Shown here piece after piece: positions 1 through 12,164 of a stretch of 64,000 nucleotides of DNA. Position 1 is the stretch's first letter. Each line of letters opens with the position of its first letter. Below the pieces are notes generated by a model. It searched no databases. It worked only from the letters and a program-made list of their open reading frames with translations, and had not been told where the DNA came from. The DNA comes from Erinaceus europaeus. Its lineage: Eukaryota; Chordata; Mammalia; Eulipotyphla; Erinaceidae. The position numbers were made by a program, and so were the translations under genes. The stretch lies in contig NC_080175.1 of NCBI RefSeq assembly GCF_950295315.1, positions 64,505,353-64,569,352 on the forward strand, given 5' to 3'.

Positions 1-440
1 TTTAATTCTCTGGGAGTATGGACCCAAGGTCATTGTGGGATGCAGAAGGTGGAAGGTCTGGCTTCTGTAATTGCTTCCCTGCTGAACATGGGTGTTGACA
101 GATTGATCCATACTCCCAGCCTGCCTCTCTCTTTCCCCAGTGGGGTGGGGTTCTGGGGAATCAGAGTTCCAGGACATATTGGTGGGGTTGTCTGTCCAGG
201 GAAGCCTGGTTGGCATCTGGAACCTGGTGGCTAAAAAGAGTTGACACACAAAGCCAAAAAAAATTGTTGACCAATCATGAACCAAAAGGCTGGAATAGTG
301 CAGATGAAGAGTTGGGGAGGGGTGCTCCAGTTTGTAGATAGCTAGTAGGCATATTGTAGTTATATTCCAAAGGCCCTGTGGCTATACTAGTTGTTGTTTT
401 TTTTAATCTATGAGCTGCACTCTATCATCTATATAATTTC
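1..440 (-). mobile_element. L1 3'UTR fragment, cut by the window edge
   Basis: The sequence matches the L1-A 3'UTR at 3950-4270 in the same orientation (the CTGGGAGTATGGACCCA block, the GGTGGAAGGTCTGGCTTC block, the CCAGGGAAGCCTGG block). It then runs into a variant distal 3'UTR after about position 330. The 3' end with its poly(A) lies left of the window. It is non-coding, and the 64-codon frame at 40-234 is chance. Confidence 0.85.
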
Positions 441-1290
441 TTTTACTTTCTATTTTCTTAGGAAAAGACAATAATTTGGTTCTACATATGAGTACAGGTA
501 TTGGAAAACACGACTTTAACAACTAAACAGTTTAAAAGATTTATGAAAGCAATAGTAGTTGTCAACACAAATTTAGTTTTCCTTTCTCTACTCAAGTTTC
601 AGAACCTTAAGGGAAGGTGAAGATGACTGTAGCATAAATTTGGTGAGAATAATAAGACTTTGGGGCAGAGTAATTTGTATTTCTCATTAAGTCCCTAATA
701 TATGACTTTTATGTGCAATTACTAACTGTTTAAGAAACAATCAATAGCAGTATTTCCTACCAATTAGTGCTGTTTCTCATTAAATATTTAATTGCTCAGT
801 GGAATTCAACATCACATGTTCTCCTTGACATGAATTCTGAAATTTAAAATGAAACACCACATATCAGAGAAATGTCATATATCTGAGTTGTTTTTCATAT
901 CTTTCAGTGATTTACTTAACTCTCTGTATTAAATGACTTGCCTATGGCCATCTGTTTCAGTCTTAACATGTATTCCTAAAGGACATCCCTACAGAAATAT
1001 GAAATCTCCTTTTGTCTAGTCACAAGTTTTCATGTAATATATGTAATATAATGCCTCCTTTTCTGATTTAGTATAAGTGTTAATTCCCATCAGTTGTCAG
1101 GTTTTTATTTTAATCTATTTAAGAAAATAGTGAATATTACCACCATAGCTAATTCTGTACATTTTTGATAGATCACTTAATTAGGGAAGCATTGATATAC
1201 AAGGGGTGATGAAGGAATGGACACATTTAAATAGTTATGAGTAGTTAGATAACATGTTATGAGGAGTTAGGTAATATTTTTCTCTCTCAT
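441..1290. other. AT-rich sequence, nothing recognised
   Basis: No long frame, RNA gene or repeat is visible. It is ordinary AT-rich non-coding DNA between an L1 fragment and a SINE. Confidence 0.6.
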
Positions 1291-1302
1291 TAAGTGCACA
1301 TT

Positions 1303-1566
1303 TTTTTATTTTTATATTTATTTATTCCCTTTTGTTGTCCTTGTTGTTTTATTGTTGTAGTTATTATTGATGTCATCACTGTTGGATAGACAGAAAGAAG
1401 TGGAGAGAGTAGGGGAAGTAACAGAGGGGGAGAGAAAGATAGACACCTGCAGACCTGCTTCACCACCTGTGAAGTGACTCCCCTGCAGGTGGTGAGCCAG
1501 GGAATTCTCTGGTCCTTGTGCTTTGGGCCATGTGCGCTTAACCTGCTGTGCTACCATCCGACTCCC
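1303..1566 (-). mobile_element. tRNA-derived hedgehog SINE with 12-bp TSD
   Basis: Read on the minus strand it has the SINE head (ending at 1566), the CACCTGCAGGGGAGTCACTTC-like block, the GA/CT-rich tract and an A-rich tail running into 1303. It is flanked by a perfect direct repeat TAAGTGCACATT at 1291-1302 and 1567-1578, which fixes the borders and shows target-primed insertion. Confidence 0.93.
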
Positions 1567-1619
1567 TAAGTGCACATTCTTACTCATAGCCACTGCCAAT
1601 ACTTTCCTTGTTTCTTAAT

Positions 1620-1622
<3 letters not shown>

Positions 1623-1650
<28 letters not shown>
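1623..1650. repeat. (AT)n microsatellite
   Basis: About 14 uninterrupted AT units next to the A-rich tail of the following minus-strand SINE. Confidence 0.95.
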
Positions 1651-1654
<4 letters not shown>

Positions 1655-2006
1655 GCCTCAAGGGTTATTGCTGGGGCTCAATGCCTGCACCATGGATCCA
1701 CTGCTCATGGAAGCTATTTTTCCCCTTTTTTATTTCCCTTGTTGTTCTATCGTTGTTGTGGTTATTATTGTTTTTTTGTTGTTGTTGTTGTTGTTACTGA
1801 CGTCATTATTGGATAAGACAGAGAGAAATGGAGAGAGGAGTGGAAGACAGAGAGGGGGAGAGAAAGAAATACACCTGCAGACCTGTTTCGCAGCCTGTGA
1901 AGCTACTCCCCTGCAGGTGGGGTGTGGGGGGCTCCAACTGGGATCTTTGCACCTGTCCTTGTGCTTTGCACCATGTGTGTTAACCTGCTGCGCCACCGCC
2001 TGACCC
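1651..2006 (-). mobile_element. Long-form tRNA-derived SINE
   Basis: This minus-strand SINE has the extra 3' domain seen in other long copies here (minus-strand reading GAGCCCCAGCAATAACCCT, then a GAGGCC-like end). Promoter head is at about 1940-2006, the GA-rich body at 1810-1900, and a TTG-rich section at 1740-1800. It abuts an L1 3' end at 2008. Confidence 0.9.
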
Positions 2007-2007
2007 C

Positions 2008-2190
2008 CTATTTTTTAAATGTATTTAACAATGATCAACAAACCATAGGATAAGAGGGGTGCAATTCCACACAGTTCCCACCACCAGAGTTTCATATCCC
2101 ATCCCCTCCATTGGAAGTTTTCCTATTCTTCATCACACTGGGAGCATGGACATAAGAACATTATGGAGTACAGCCACTGCTATTGATGCA
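2008..2190 (-). mobile_element. Short L1 3'-end fragment
   Basis: A T-rich run is followed by the terminal L1 3'UTR signature (ACAAACCATAGGATAAGAGG, then ATTCCACACAGTTCCCACCA), as at 3860-3960. It is severely 5'-truncated and only the last about 180 bp of the element is present. Confidence 0.8.
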
Positions 2191-2302
2191 GAAAGGTTTT
2201 CATTAACTATCTATAAACAAATTTGCTTGATTATTTTTTATCTAGTAAAGTTATAGTTATAAAAAATATAATTAACTATAGTTATTCTCTAGTATAGAAT
2301 AA

Positions 2303-2520
2303 AAGCCCAGGGCCAGCACTCATTAAGCTATGTGAAGGACCCAGGCTCATGCCCTTGCTCGGCACTTGCCGGTGGGGAGCTTCACTAGCAGTGAAGCAAG
2401 TCCTGAAAATGTCTCTTGGTCTCTCTAATTCTCTATGTCTTCTTAATTTCTCTCTGTCCTATCAAATAAAGGGAAAAAAATGACTGCAAGGAGGAATGAA
2501 TTCTTCTGAGCCCCAGTGGT
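2303..2520 (+). mobile_element. Diverged tRNA-derived SINE
   Basis: Plus-strand order is preserved: GAAGGACCCAGGCTCATGCC, the GGGGAGCTTCAC/GTGAAGCAAG block, then the TTTCTCTCTGTCCTATCAAA motif and a short A-run. Substitutions through the promoter half mark it as an older copy. Confidence 0.75.
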
Positions 2521-3198
2521 AATTTAAGTGGGAAAGAGAGGTAAAGGAGGTGGGGGGAGAGAAAGAAAGGGAGGAGAAAAGCCTCTGCTTTTTTTTTTTA
2601 CTTATTCATTGATTAATTACTTCAGGAAATATGTGTTGAACATCATGATTCTCATAAGACAGGAAACCAGTGATGTTTACACATTGTGAGGTGAAGTAAG
2701 TAAACTTTTCTGTTTTATTTGAAGAAACATTGATTAATATGATAGCAGAGAAACAAAAGTAGAAGCAGAACTTAACCCTTGACACAACAATTCAAACCAA
2801 AAACCATGATGGATATGTGGCAAGAGAATAGTTTGATAGATTGTGAGAACTTGTACGTGAAATGATGCAGACTTCACAGAATAAGACAAAAAGCATTTAC
2901 AAATAGGTTCACTCTTTAAAAACGTAAGTATTAAAATTATTATTAAAATGCCATGGACAGAGTCTTCTAATGATATTTTGGTTTATTTTGTTATAGTCTA
3001 ATTCTACAAAATAATGGAAAATTACTTGCATTCAGAAAATATAAACAGATAAAATTTAATGTATTTATTGGATCTGGATCTGCATATGTATTTTTCTCAA
3101 ACAACAACCATATCTATATTTTAAAAGCACCAAAACCTTTAATTCTACTAAAATTTTCATTTCAGAAATTGATATGAGTGCTTGATAAATATCCCATC
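2521..3198. other. AT-rich sequence, nothing recognised
   Basis: Holds a purine-rich patch at 2530-2580 that may be the decayed tail of the preceding SINE. Otherwise no frame or repeat is recognised. Confidence 0.55.
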
Positions 3199-3215
3199 TA
3201 AATATAAAACTAAGA

Positions 3216-3543
3216 AGGGACATAGAATAGTACACCAGTTAATTGCATGTAGTACCAAATTTAGGGACCCAGGTTCAAGCTCCTGACTCCCCACTTGCAG
3301 GGGTGAGGGTGCTTCACAAGCAGTGAAGCAGGTCTGTTGGTGTCTACTTTCTCACTCTGTATCTCCTCTTCCCCTCTCAACTTCTTTCTGTCCTACCTAA
3401 TAAAAGCAAACAAACAAATAAATAGATAATTTTTAAAAGTGTCTGCCAGGAGCTGTGGTGTGGTAGTTCCTGCATGGAGCCCCTGTGACCGAAGGCAAAA
3501 AATGAAATTAAAAAAATAAATAAAATGAAATAAATAAAATAAG
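3216..3543 (+). mobile_element. Long-form SINE with 17-bp TSD
   Basis: A plus-strand SINE with the 3' extension (CCAGGAGCTGTGGTGTGGTA, then GGAGCCCCTGTGACC) and an A-rich AAATAAAA tail. It is bracketed by an exact 17-bp repeat TAAATATAAAACTAAGA at 3199-3215 and 3544-3560. Confidence 0.93.
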
Positions 3544-3844
3544 TAAATATAAAACTAAGATTACTCAAGATACATATAGTGAGAAACATTGTCCAACTAT
3601 TAACATTTAAAAATGTTGGCTACCAGTTTTAAAGAAATTTCCAGTAAAAACTATTATTTCAAATGTAAGGTTGGGAGACTCTCTTGCAATTTATGTAAAA
3701 TCCTCTTACATGTTTTGCTGTTAGCTGTGTGCACAGAGTGAAACTTAGAAATGTGTGCAAATGTTAATATGCTAAAATGGTGTTGACTTAAGAAATTCCA
3801 ACATTTTATAGATCTTTTAGCAAAACATTTAATTTTTTTTTTTA

Positions 3845-5174
3845 AGAAAGGATTAATTAACAAAACCATAGGATAGAAGGGGTACAACTCCACACAATTC
3901 CCACCACCCAATCTCCATATCCCACCCCCTACCCCGATAGCTTTCCCATTCTCTATCCCTCTGGGAGCATGGACCCAGGGTCATTGACGGTTCCAGAAGG
4001 TAGAAGGTCTGGCTTCTGTAATTGCTTCCCCGCTGAACATGGGCGTTGACTGGTCTGTCCATGCTCCCAGTCTGCCAGTCTCTTTCCCTAGTAGGGTGTG
4101 TTTCTGGGGAAGCTGAGCTCCAGGACACATTGCTGGGGTCTTCAAATCCAGGGAAGCCTGGCCAGCATCCTGAGGGCATCTGGAACCTGGTGATTGAAAA
4201 GACAGTTAACATACAAAGCCAAATAAATTGTTGAGCAATCATGGACCCAAAGCTTGGAATAGTGGAGAGGAAGTGTTAGGGAGGTACTCACTGCAAACTC
4301 TAGTGTACTTCTGCTTTCAAGTATATATTTTTCAGTAGTTTATGGATATGTGTGAACATAAGTTCTCTCTCACAGAAACTGGCGTATATCTAGGTTATGG
4401 GACTTTGTTAGAAAGTGAACGACCTGAGATGAAACTAGAGTGTACTATAAAAGGAAAGGTCTCACCCGAATAATGAAGCTGAAGGGTTGTCATTCCACAT
4501 GTGAAGTCTCTGGACACAGTCTGACATGAAGCATGTTGAGGTGGCAATCATTGCATTGGTTAGGTTGTGACTGGTGGATGCAATATTATTTGGTATGGAT
4601 TGGGAGACGCATACGGGAAAGTGGGCCCTATCCAAGGGTTCCAGGACTGGAGGAAGTAGGGGCTCTATAGTGGAGATGTGAGGTTCCTGCTGTCTTAGGG
4701 TTCAAAAAGACAATCGATAGTTAATGTTATCATCACATTATTTGTTAATTGGGTTAACTTTGAAAAGTCCCTTTGTTATGGTTTGCTGTAAAATACCCAG
4801 TATCTTGCATATAGCTGTGCTATTGGATACTTCTAATCTACTTGATCTAAGCTTTGGAGAGAGTCCGCATATCAAATACACAGCCTATATATTACAAAGA
4901 TTCAGTTTGTGTTTTGAAAAACTTTGAGACATACAATTGATTTTCCCCCTCTCATATTAATTAACTAGTGATTTATATGTCTACATTATGCTAGGAGTGT
5001 ACATAAACACCATTCCCACCACCAAAAGACTGTGACCCATCCCTCCCACCCACTCCCAGCCCCCATTGGCCCAGGAAGCTGCATGTCTACCCCTCACCAC
5101 AGGGCTTTTACTTTGGTGTCCTACTTACACTTTGGTCAGGTCCTGCTTTTAGTTTCCCTTTCAGATCTTCTTAC
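3845..5174 (-). other. L1-A 3' untranslated region
   Basis: This non-coding 1.33 kb lies between the ORF2 stop and the poly(A). It is the most repeated L1 sequence in the window, and pieces recur at 1-440, 2008-2190, 12165-12595, 12985-13545, 27925-29226, 35614-35967, 50060-51200, 52287-53100, 57000-57490 and 61311-62528. Small frames on either strand here are not genes. Confidence 0.88.
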
Positions 5175-8100
5175 TCAACTTCTGTTGATGAGTGGGATCA
5201 TCCCATACTCATCTTTATCTTTATGACTTAGCTCACTTAACATAATTCCTTCTAGCTCTGTCCAAGATGGTCAGAGAAGGTGGGTTCATTGTTCTTGAGA
5301 GCTGCATAGTATTCCATTGTGTATATATACCACAGCTTTCTCAGCCACTCATCTGTTGTTGGGCACCTGGGTTGCTTCCAGGTTTTAGCTATTATGAATT
5401 GTGCTGCTATGAACATAGGAGTACACACCTCTTTTTGGTTGGGTGTTATGGAGTCTTTGGGGTATAACCCCAGGAGAGCAATTACTGGATCTTATGGAAG
5501 GTCCATGTCTAGCCTTCTGAGAGTTTTCCAGACAGCTCTCCATAGAGGCTGTACCAATTTACATTCCCATCAGCAATGTAAAAGGGTTCCTCTGTCCCCA
5601 CATCTTCTCCAGCATTTGTTGCTGTTGTCCTTTTTGATGTATGCCATTCTTACAGGAGTGAGGTGGTATCTTAGTGTTGTCTTAATTTGCATTTCTCTGA
5701 CAATCAGTGACCTAGAACAGTTTTTCTTATGTTTGTTAGCCTTTTGGATCTCCTCTGTAGTGAATGTTTTGTTCATATCCTTTGCCCTTTTTTGGATGGG
5801 GTCATTTGCTTTTTTGGTGCTAAGTTTGCTAGCTCTTTATATATTTTGGTGACTAGTTTTTTGTCTGATGTATGGCATGTAAAGATCTTCTCCCACTCTG
5901 TGAGGGGTCTCTCTGTTTGTTTAATAATTTCTTTGGTTGTGCAGAAGCTTTTCAATTTGATGTAATCCCATTGGCTTATTTCTTCTTTAGTCTTCCTTGC
6001 AATTGGGTTTGATTCATCAAAGATGTCCTTGAGGTGTAGGTGGAAAACTGTTTTACCAATGTTTTCCTCTAAGTATATGATTGTTTCTGGTCTGAAATCT
6101 AGGTCTTTGATGCATTTGGAGTTGAGTTTTGTTTCTAGTGAGATAAAGTAGTTCAATTTCATTCTTCTGCATGTTACAACCCAGTTTTCCCAGCACCATT
6201 TATTGAAGAGAGCTTCCTTCTTCCATTTAATGCCTTAGGCACCCTTATCAAAGATTAGATGTCCATAGGTGTGGGGATTTATTTCTGGGCTTTCAATTCT
6301 GTTCCACTGGTCTGTGTGCCTACTTTTGTTCCAGTACCATGCTGTTTTGATGATGATGGCTTTATAAGATAGTTTAAGGTCTGGGAGTGTGATGCCTCCA
6401 TTTCTGTTTCTTTTCTTCAAGATGGTTTTGGCAATTCTAGGTGTTTTCAGGTTCCAGGTTGCAGTGTTTGTTCTATTCTCTTAAAGAAGCTTGGTGGAAC
6501 TTTGATGGGTATTTCATTAAAGTTGTATATGGCTCTGGGGAGAATATTCATTTTGATGATATTTATCCTTCCAATCCATGAGCCTGGGATATCTTTCCAT
6601 TTCTTGGTATCAGTTTCTATTTCCTTGAGTAGCGACTCATAGTTTTCAGCATACAAGTCTTTCTCTTTATTCCTAGGTATTTGATTGATTTTGCTGATAC
6701 AGTAAAGGAGAGTGATTTCTGGAATCTTCTTCTTCAGATTTAGTGTTTGCATAAAGAAATGCCACTGATTTTTGTACATTGATTTTGTAGCCTGATACCT
6801 TGCTATATTGCCTAATAACTTCCAGTAATTTTCTGCTGGATTTTTTTGGTCTTTCTATGTATACTATCATATCATTTGCAAATAGTGAGAGCTTGACTTC
6901 TTCCCTTCCAATCTGTATTCCTTTGATTTCTTTCTCTTGCCTGATTGCTATGGCAAGAACTTCCAATACTATGTTGAAGTGTAACGGTGACAGTGGACAG
7001 CCCTGTCTAGTCCCGATCTGAGTGGGAATGCTTTCAGCTTCTGTCCATTGAGTATGATGTTGGCTGTAGGTTTGTTATATATAGACTCCACTATCTTGAG
7101 GAATTTCCCATCTATTCCCATTTTTTGTAGAGTTTTGAGCTTGAATGGGTGTTGGATTTTGTCAAAGGCTTTCTCTGTATCTATTGAGATAATCATGTGG
7201 TTTTTGGCTTTGCTTTTATTGATGTGGTGAATGACATTGATTGACTTACAGATGTTGAACCAGCCTTGCATTCCTGGGATGAATCCCACTTGGTCATGAT
7301 GAACAATCTTTTTGATATGTTGCTGTATCCGGTTGGCTAAGATCTTCTTTAATATTTTGGCATCAATGTTCATCAGAGATATTGGTCTGTAGTTTTCCTT
7401 TTTTGTTCTGTCCCTATCAGCTTTTGGTCTCAGGGTGATGTTGGCTTCATAGAATGTGGAAGGGAGTATTCCTGTTTCTTCACTCTTATGGAAATGCTTA
7501 AGAAGTATAGGTACTAACTGTTTCCTGAAAGTTTTCTAGAATTCCTTTGTGAAGCCATCTGGTCCATGACTTTTGTTGTTGGGGAGATTCTTAATAACAG
7601 TTTCAATTTCTTTGTCTGTGATTGGTGCATTTACATTTTATAGTTCTTCTTGGTTCAGTTTTGGAAGGGCATATGCTTCTTAGAATTGTTCCATTACTTC
7701 CAGATTCTCTAGCTTGATGGCATATAGTTCTTCATAGAAGTTTCGCAGGATTCTCTTAATTTCTGTGGTGTCAGTTGTGATATCTCCTCCATCATTTACA
7801 ATTCTATTAATTTGAATCTTCTTCTTTTTTGTTTGTTGAGTCTGGCTAGGGGTTTGTCAATTTTGTTTAATCTTTCAAAGAACCAACATTTGGCTTCATT
7901 GATCTTTTGTATGGTTCTTTTATTTTTGATCTTGTTTATTTCTGCTCTAACTTTAGTGATTTCTTTCCTTCTGTTTGCTTTAGGTTTCCTTTGTTCCTCT
8001 TCCTCTAAGTCCTTGAGGTGTGCAGTAAGGTCGTTCATTTGAGCTTCTTCTTGGTGTTTAATATGTAATTGTATGGCTATAAGTTTCCCACTCAGTACTG

Positions 8101-8972
8101 CTTTAGCTGTGTCCCAAATATTTTGATAGGTTGTGTCTTCATTTTCATTAGTTTCCAGGAACATTTGAATTTCCTGCTTGAGTGAATCTCTGACCCAGTG
8201 GTTCTTAAGGAGTATGTTGTTTAGTTTCCAAATTCTGTGACTGTTAATAATTTTCTGTTTGTTATTAAATGTTAGTTTTACTCACTGTGGTCTGAGAAGA
8301 TACTTGGGATGATTTTGATGATCTTGAATTTATTGATGCTGTCTTTGTGGCCTAACATGTGGTCTATCCTTTAGTATGTGTTATGTGGATTTGAAAAGAA
8401 GGTATATTCCAGTTTTTTGGGGTGAAAGAATGTGAAAATGTCCAAGAGGTCTAGTCTGTCAATCTCTTCATTCAATTTTCTTGTATCTTTATTGGTTCTC
8501 AGCTTTGTTGATCTGTCTAAGTGTGAGAGTGGGGTATTGAAGTCTCCCACTCTTTTTGTATTACTATTGATGTATTTTTGAAATTCTTTCAATAGGTGCT
8601 TAATGTATTTAGATGGTCCCTCATTGGTGCATAGATGTTAATAATTTTTAAGTCTTCTTGGCTGATTGATCCTCTAATCATTATGTAATGTCCTTGCCTA
8701 TGTTTTATTACTTTATTTAATTTAAAATCTATCTTGTCTGAGATGAGAATGGCTGTTCCTGCCCTTTTTTGTGGTCCGTTAACCTGTATGATAGTTTTCC
8801 ATCCTTTCACTTTAAGTCTGTGTTTATCTTGTTGTGACAGATGGGATTCTTGCAAGCAGCATATGGTTGGGTTATGTTTTCTGATACATCCCCCCACCTT
8901 GTGCCTTTTGATGGGTGAGTTTAAGCCATTGATGTTTATTGATATTATGGATTTAATGTATTGTAGTGCCAT
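5175..8972 (-). pseudogene. L1-A ORF2 (endonuclease-reverse transcriptase), broken
   Basis: ORF2p nicks target DNA and reverse-transcribes L1 RNA at the nick. The start is MALQYIKSIISININGLNSP, with the endonuclease landmarks LQESHL, AGTAILIS, INIYAP and (in another frame) GDFNTPLSHLD. The RT domain shows [12 protein letters not shown] (motif A) near 7190 and [10 protein letters not shown] (motif C) near 6880. The C-terminal Cys-rich segment [14 protein letters not shown] is near 5590. The span, about 1,265 codons, matches the family, but the frame is split into at least eight pieces by frameshifts and stops, including one just after the Cys-rich LLHC. The first Asp of the FADD box reads Asn. 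Dead relic. Confidence 0.9.
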
Positions 8973-9029
8973 TGTTCAAAAAAAATTGTTTGCTCTGATA
9001 TATTGCAAGTATTATAGTGTTGTTCTTCT

Positions 9030-9943
9030 TTATAAGAGGTCTTTCAGAACCTCTTTCAGGGCCGGCTTGGTGATGGTTGCCTCCTTTAACTGTTGTTTAT
9101 CTAAGAAGGTTTTGATCCCTCCATCTAGTTTGAATGAAAGTCTAGCAGGATATATTATCCTTGGTTGAAACCCTTTTTCATTCAGGGCTCGATAGATATC
9201 TTGCCACTCCCTTCTGGCTTTTAGAGTTTGAGTGGAGAAGTCTGCAGATAATCTTATGGGTTTTCCCTTATATGTGACTTTTTGTTTCTCTCTTGCAGCC
9301 TTTAGCATCCTTTCTTTATCCTTACTTCTTTCATTGTGACTATGGTGTGTCTTGGTTTCTTCAGGTCTGGGTTGATTCTGTTTAGTACTCTCTGGGCCTC
9401 TTGAATCTTGATGTCCTTTCTGTTATTCAGGTCAGGGAAGTTTTCTTCTATTATTTCCTCTAAAATATTTGCTTCCCCTGCCTCTCTTTCTTCCTCTGTC
9501 AGGCCAATTATACAAATGTTACTTCTTTTGAGATCATCCCATATGTCTCTGTTGTTGTTTCCAGTGTCTCTCAATCTCTTTTTGAGCTCTTTCACCTCTT
9601 TCTTAGTTTTCTCTAACTTATCCTCTGTCTGACTAAATCTGTTTTCTGCTTCTGTTAGTCTGCTTTCCCTTGCCTCAGCTTCTTTCTTCATTACAGCTAT
9701 TTCAGCTTTCAGTTCTCTAATTGCCTCAAGATAATCAGTATTTTCCTTGGGGTTCTCAATTGTTGTTTCCCTAATACTGCCATTCCTTTCCTCCAGTGTT
9801 GTTTTTATTTCTGTGATTAATAAGTTTATTATTGCTTGCTTACTTTTCTTATCTATGGTTACTTCTGGCTGATTTGTAGTTTCTTTTGGGCTCATGTCTT
9901 CATTTATTGGAGTAGCAGTTTTATTTGTTTTTGATCTACCCAT
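9030..9943 (-). pseudogene. L1-A ORF1 (RNA-binding chaperone), one frameshift
   Basis: ORF1p is the trimeric RNA-binding protein of the L1 particle. Residues 1-213 read from MGRSKTNKTATPINEDMSPK through a Glu/Lys heptad-rich coiled coil (about 70-145) into the RRM-like core (DLKRSNICIIGLTEEER). After a single frameshift near 9305, the C-terminal domain continues as LKAAREKQKVTYKGKPIRLS to KEVLKDLL, stopping at 9030. About 304 codons in total, close to the family length. It is much better preserved than ORF2 of the same copy. Confidence 0.88.
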
Positions 9944-11111
9944 TTTTCTGATTTATGTGTTTCTTTTTTATGCTCTGTTGTTTCTCAGCTGTTGTGTCTT
10001 GAGTACCAGCAACACTGTACTAAATACCTTTATGACAATTGCACTCATCAACCTCAGGAATTACAGTAGCAACTGAAGCAAGTATTGAAGCAGTTTAATC
10101 GTTACCAGTTCGCCAAATAATTTCTCCCGTCCGTGAATAAATAGTAACCAAATCTCAGTGAAGAAGAAAGAGAAAAGAAAGAAAGGATAGCAAGAATAGA
10201 CAGTTATGCAAATCTACTATCCACTGTATATTCTAGGGGTAACTAGAGGGGAAAAGGAACTAAAGCAGATATACACACATAGAGAGTCCATTCTGAGTCA
10301 GATTTCTTCCCCAAAATAATTCCCAAATTGAGAAAGGCAAAGAAGAAGGAAGAAGTGTATGACAAGTTAAAAAAAAAAAAAAAAAGAGGCAAGAGATAGA
10401 AAAGGGAAAAAAAATAAGAAAAAAAGCTGTAATTAAAGGGCAGTGAAAGGAAATTCCCAAATGTGTATCAGTGAATTCAAAAAAGCACACTGTTTGTTGG
10501 TGTGAGGGCTGGGGGCTGTGACTTTGGAAGCTGTAGGATTAAGGAAGAAAGGATGACAAGAATGAGAAAAAGAAAAATAAATAAAGAAAGAGAGAGAGAG
10601 AAAAAAGAAAAAGATAAGAAAAAGAACAGTCATAAAAGGGCAGTGAAAGGAAAGGGTTTTCTTTTTATTTATTTATTTTTAATCATTTAATTAGCTATGC
10701 GGGGTGAGGTGGGGGGGTTGGCTACTTAGAAAGAAAAAAGACCAGAGGTTTCAGAAGGATATAGACTTAGAATTAATGATACTCCCTGGTGGGACAGGAT
10801 TTTGGTAAAGAAAAGGAGCTCCTAGCAGGGGAGCCTGCTAGGAGCTGGTCCCCAGGGACTGGTTATGGGGGGGGGGGGGAGGCGGGGAAGGAGGTATGCT
10901 TAGAAATTAAAAGAAAGAAAAAAATTTTTTCCCCTTTTTTCCTGCTCTAATTCTTAACCCAAATTAAGTTATAGTCACCTCCTTGGTGTCACCGCTAGGA
11001 CCCCTTATTGGCTGGCCTACTAAAGGCAGAAAATCCTACCGTTTCCAGGAGATGTGGTCAGAGCTCAGCCTCTAGCAGCTTCTTAGTCCGCCATCTTCTG
11101 GGAACCTCCCA
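9944..11111 (-). promoter_or_regulatory. L1-A 5'UTR / internal promoter with YY1-like site
   Basis: About 1.17 kb upstream of ORF1. The first bases on the minus strand read GGGAGGTTCCCAGAAGATGG, holding a YY1-type core (AAGATGGCGG, 11088-11098) within 25 bp of the start, as in other mammalian L1s. It also holds a plus-strand purine block at 10370-10640 and a run of 13 G at 10867-10879. Promoter activity is inferred from position and motif only. Confidence 0.75.
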
Positions 11112-11121
11112 CAAAACATTT

Positions 11122-12164
11122 TTAATTGGCTACTATTTATTACAGTCACCTGTGAAATAGTACTCATCTTAAGTAAATTCAGATTAATTCATCATTACAG
11201 ATCCATCAACATTTCTTATAACCTTCAAGATAATATTTAAATGGAAGAAAAAAATGCCTAGTCTTCTGACCAATTTTTTTAAATGTCTACAGAATCCTTA
11301 ATCAGTCCTAAATTATTGCAGTAAAGAAGCAAGAGTAGTGCTTATGTTTTGTAAGAAGGGAACTCAGGAACATGGCTGTAAATTTTGTTGAACCTATCTC
11401 TTAAGAGATGAGACATATTTCTTCTTATACACTTGTTGTCAGAGAGTGACTTTGCATTCAGAAAACCCTTTTTTTATGTTGTTTTTTTTTTCCTGGGCTG
11501 AAAGCCAAAATCTTAGCTTTTCATATTAAGCCTCTAGTACAGTTGATTGTAATCAGAGTGGACATTCACTGAAATCTTTTAGGACACTTATGCCTGTGTA
11601 CCACTTAGCTTCCAAGCACTCCAAAATGAGTTTTCAAAATGGAGTGACTTGTACTCTGTGCAGAATGGAAGAGAGAAACATTGAAAGAGAGACAGAGAGA
11701 GGAAGAAAGAGGGAGAGTAAAGCAGTTCAACTCCACTTATGGAGTTTACCCATTTTCTCTGTGGTGCTGAGGAGAAGATGGTCATATGAACTTATATGAA
11801 TTGAACATTAGTTAACCTTAAGCACTATGGAAGTTGCTCAAATCTGACCACTGCAATATTCTCAAGCTGTTCTTAAAAGGTCAATCTTTGGTGTGTAGAT
11901 TATTTTACATTGAGAAGTCTCCAGAGGAGCCATTATCTCCCTCTTCTATGAGTTGCTCCCCCCACCCTGCCACATACTATTTCCAACCCTGACACCATCT
12001 CCCCAGGTAATACCTTTGGCCCATCTGCATGTTAGCTGTCAGGCTCAGGCAAAAAATTCGTAAAGTCATAGACCCCTTGGAATATACCTAAAATAGACCT
12101 ACTAACATTTTTTTTTTCAAAATGGAAACCTCAAATATAATCTGCTATATTCTGACCTTTAGGT
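11122..12164. other. Non-repetitive stretch, nothing recognised
   Basis: A purine-rich patch (11668-11720) gives chance frames on both strands. No coding signature, RNA gene or known repeat is visible. Confidence 0.55.

Larger units (their letters stand above)
3831..11111 (-). mobile_element. Full-length L1 retrotransposon (L1-A), decayed
   Basis: Read on the minus strand this is a complete LINE-1: 5'UTR (11111-9944), ORF1 (9943-9030), a 57-bp spacer, ORF2 (8972-5175), a 1.3-kb 3'UTR and a poly(A) run (poly(T) at 3831-3843). The repeat CAAAACATTT flanks it at 3821-3830 and 11112-11121 and is the probable TSD. At about 7.3 kb it is slightly longer than a typical human L1. Both frames are broken, so it cannot move itself. 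Confidence 0.93.

Noticed and set aside
5319..5852. 177-codon hydrophobic plus-strand frame as a membrane protein
   Set aside because: Antisense shadow of L1-A ORF2; the same shadow recurs in L1-B and other L1 fragments.
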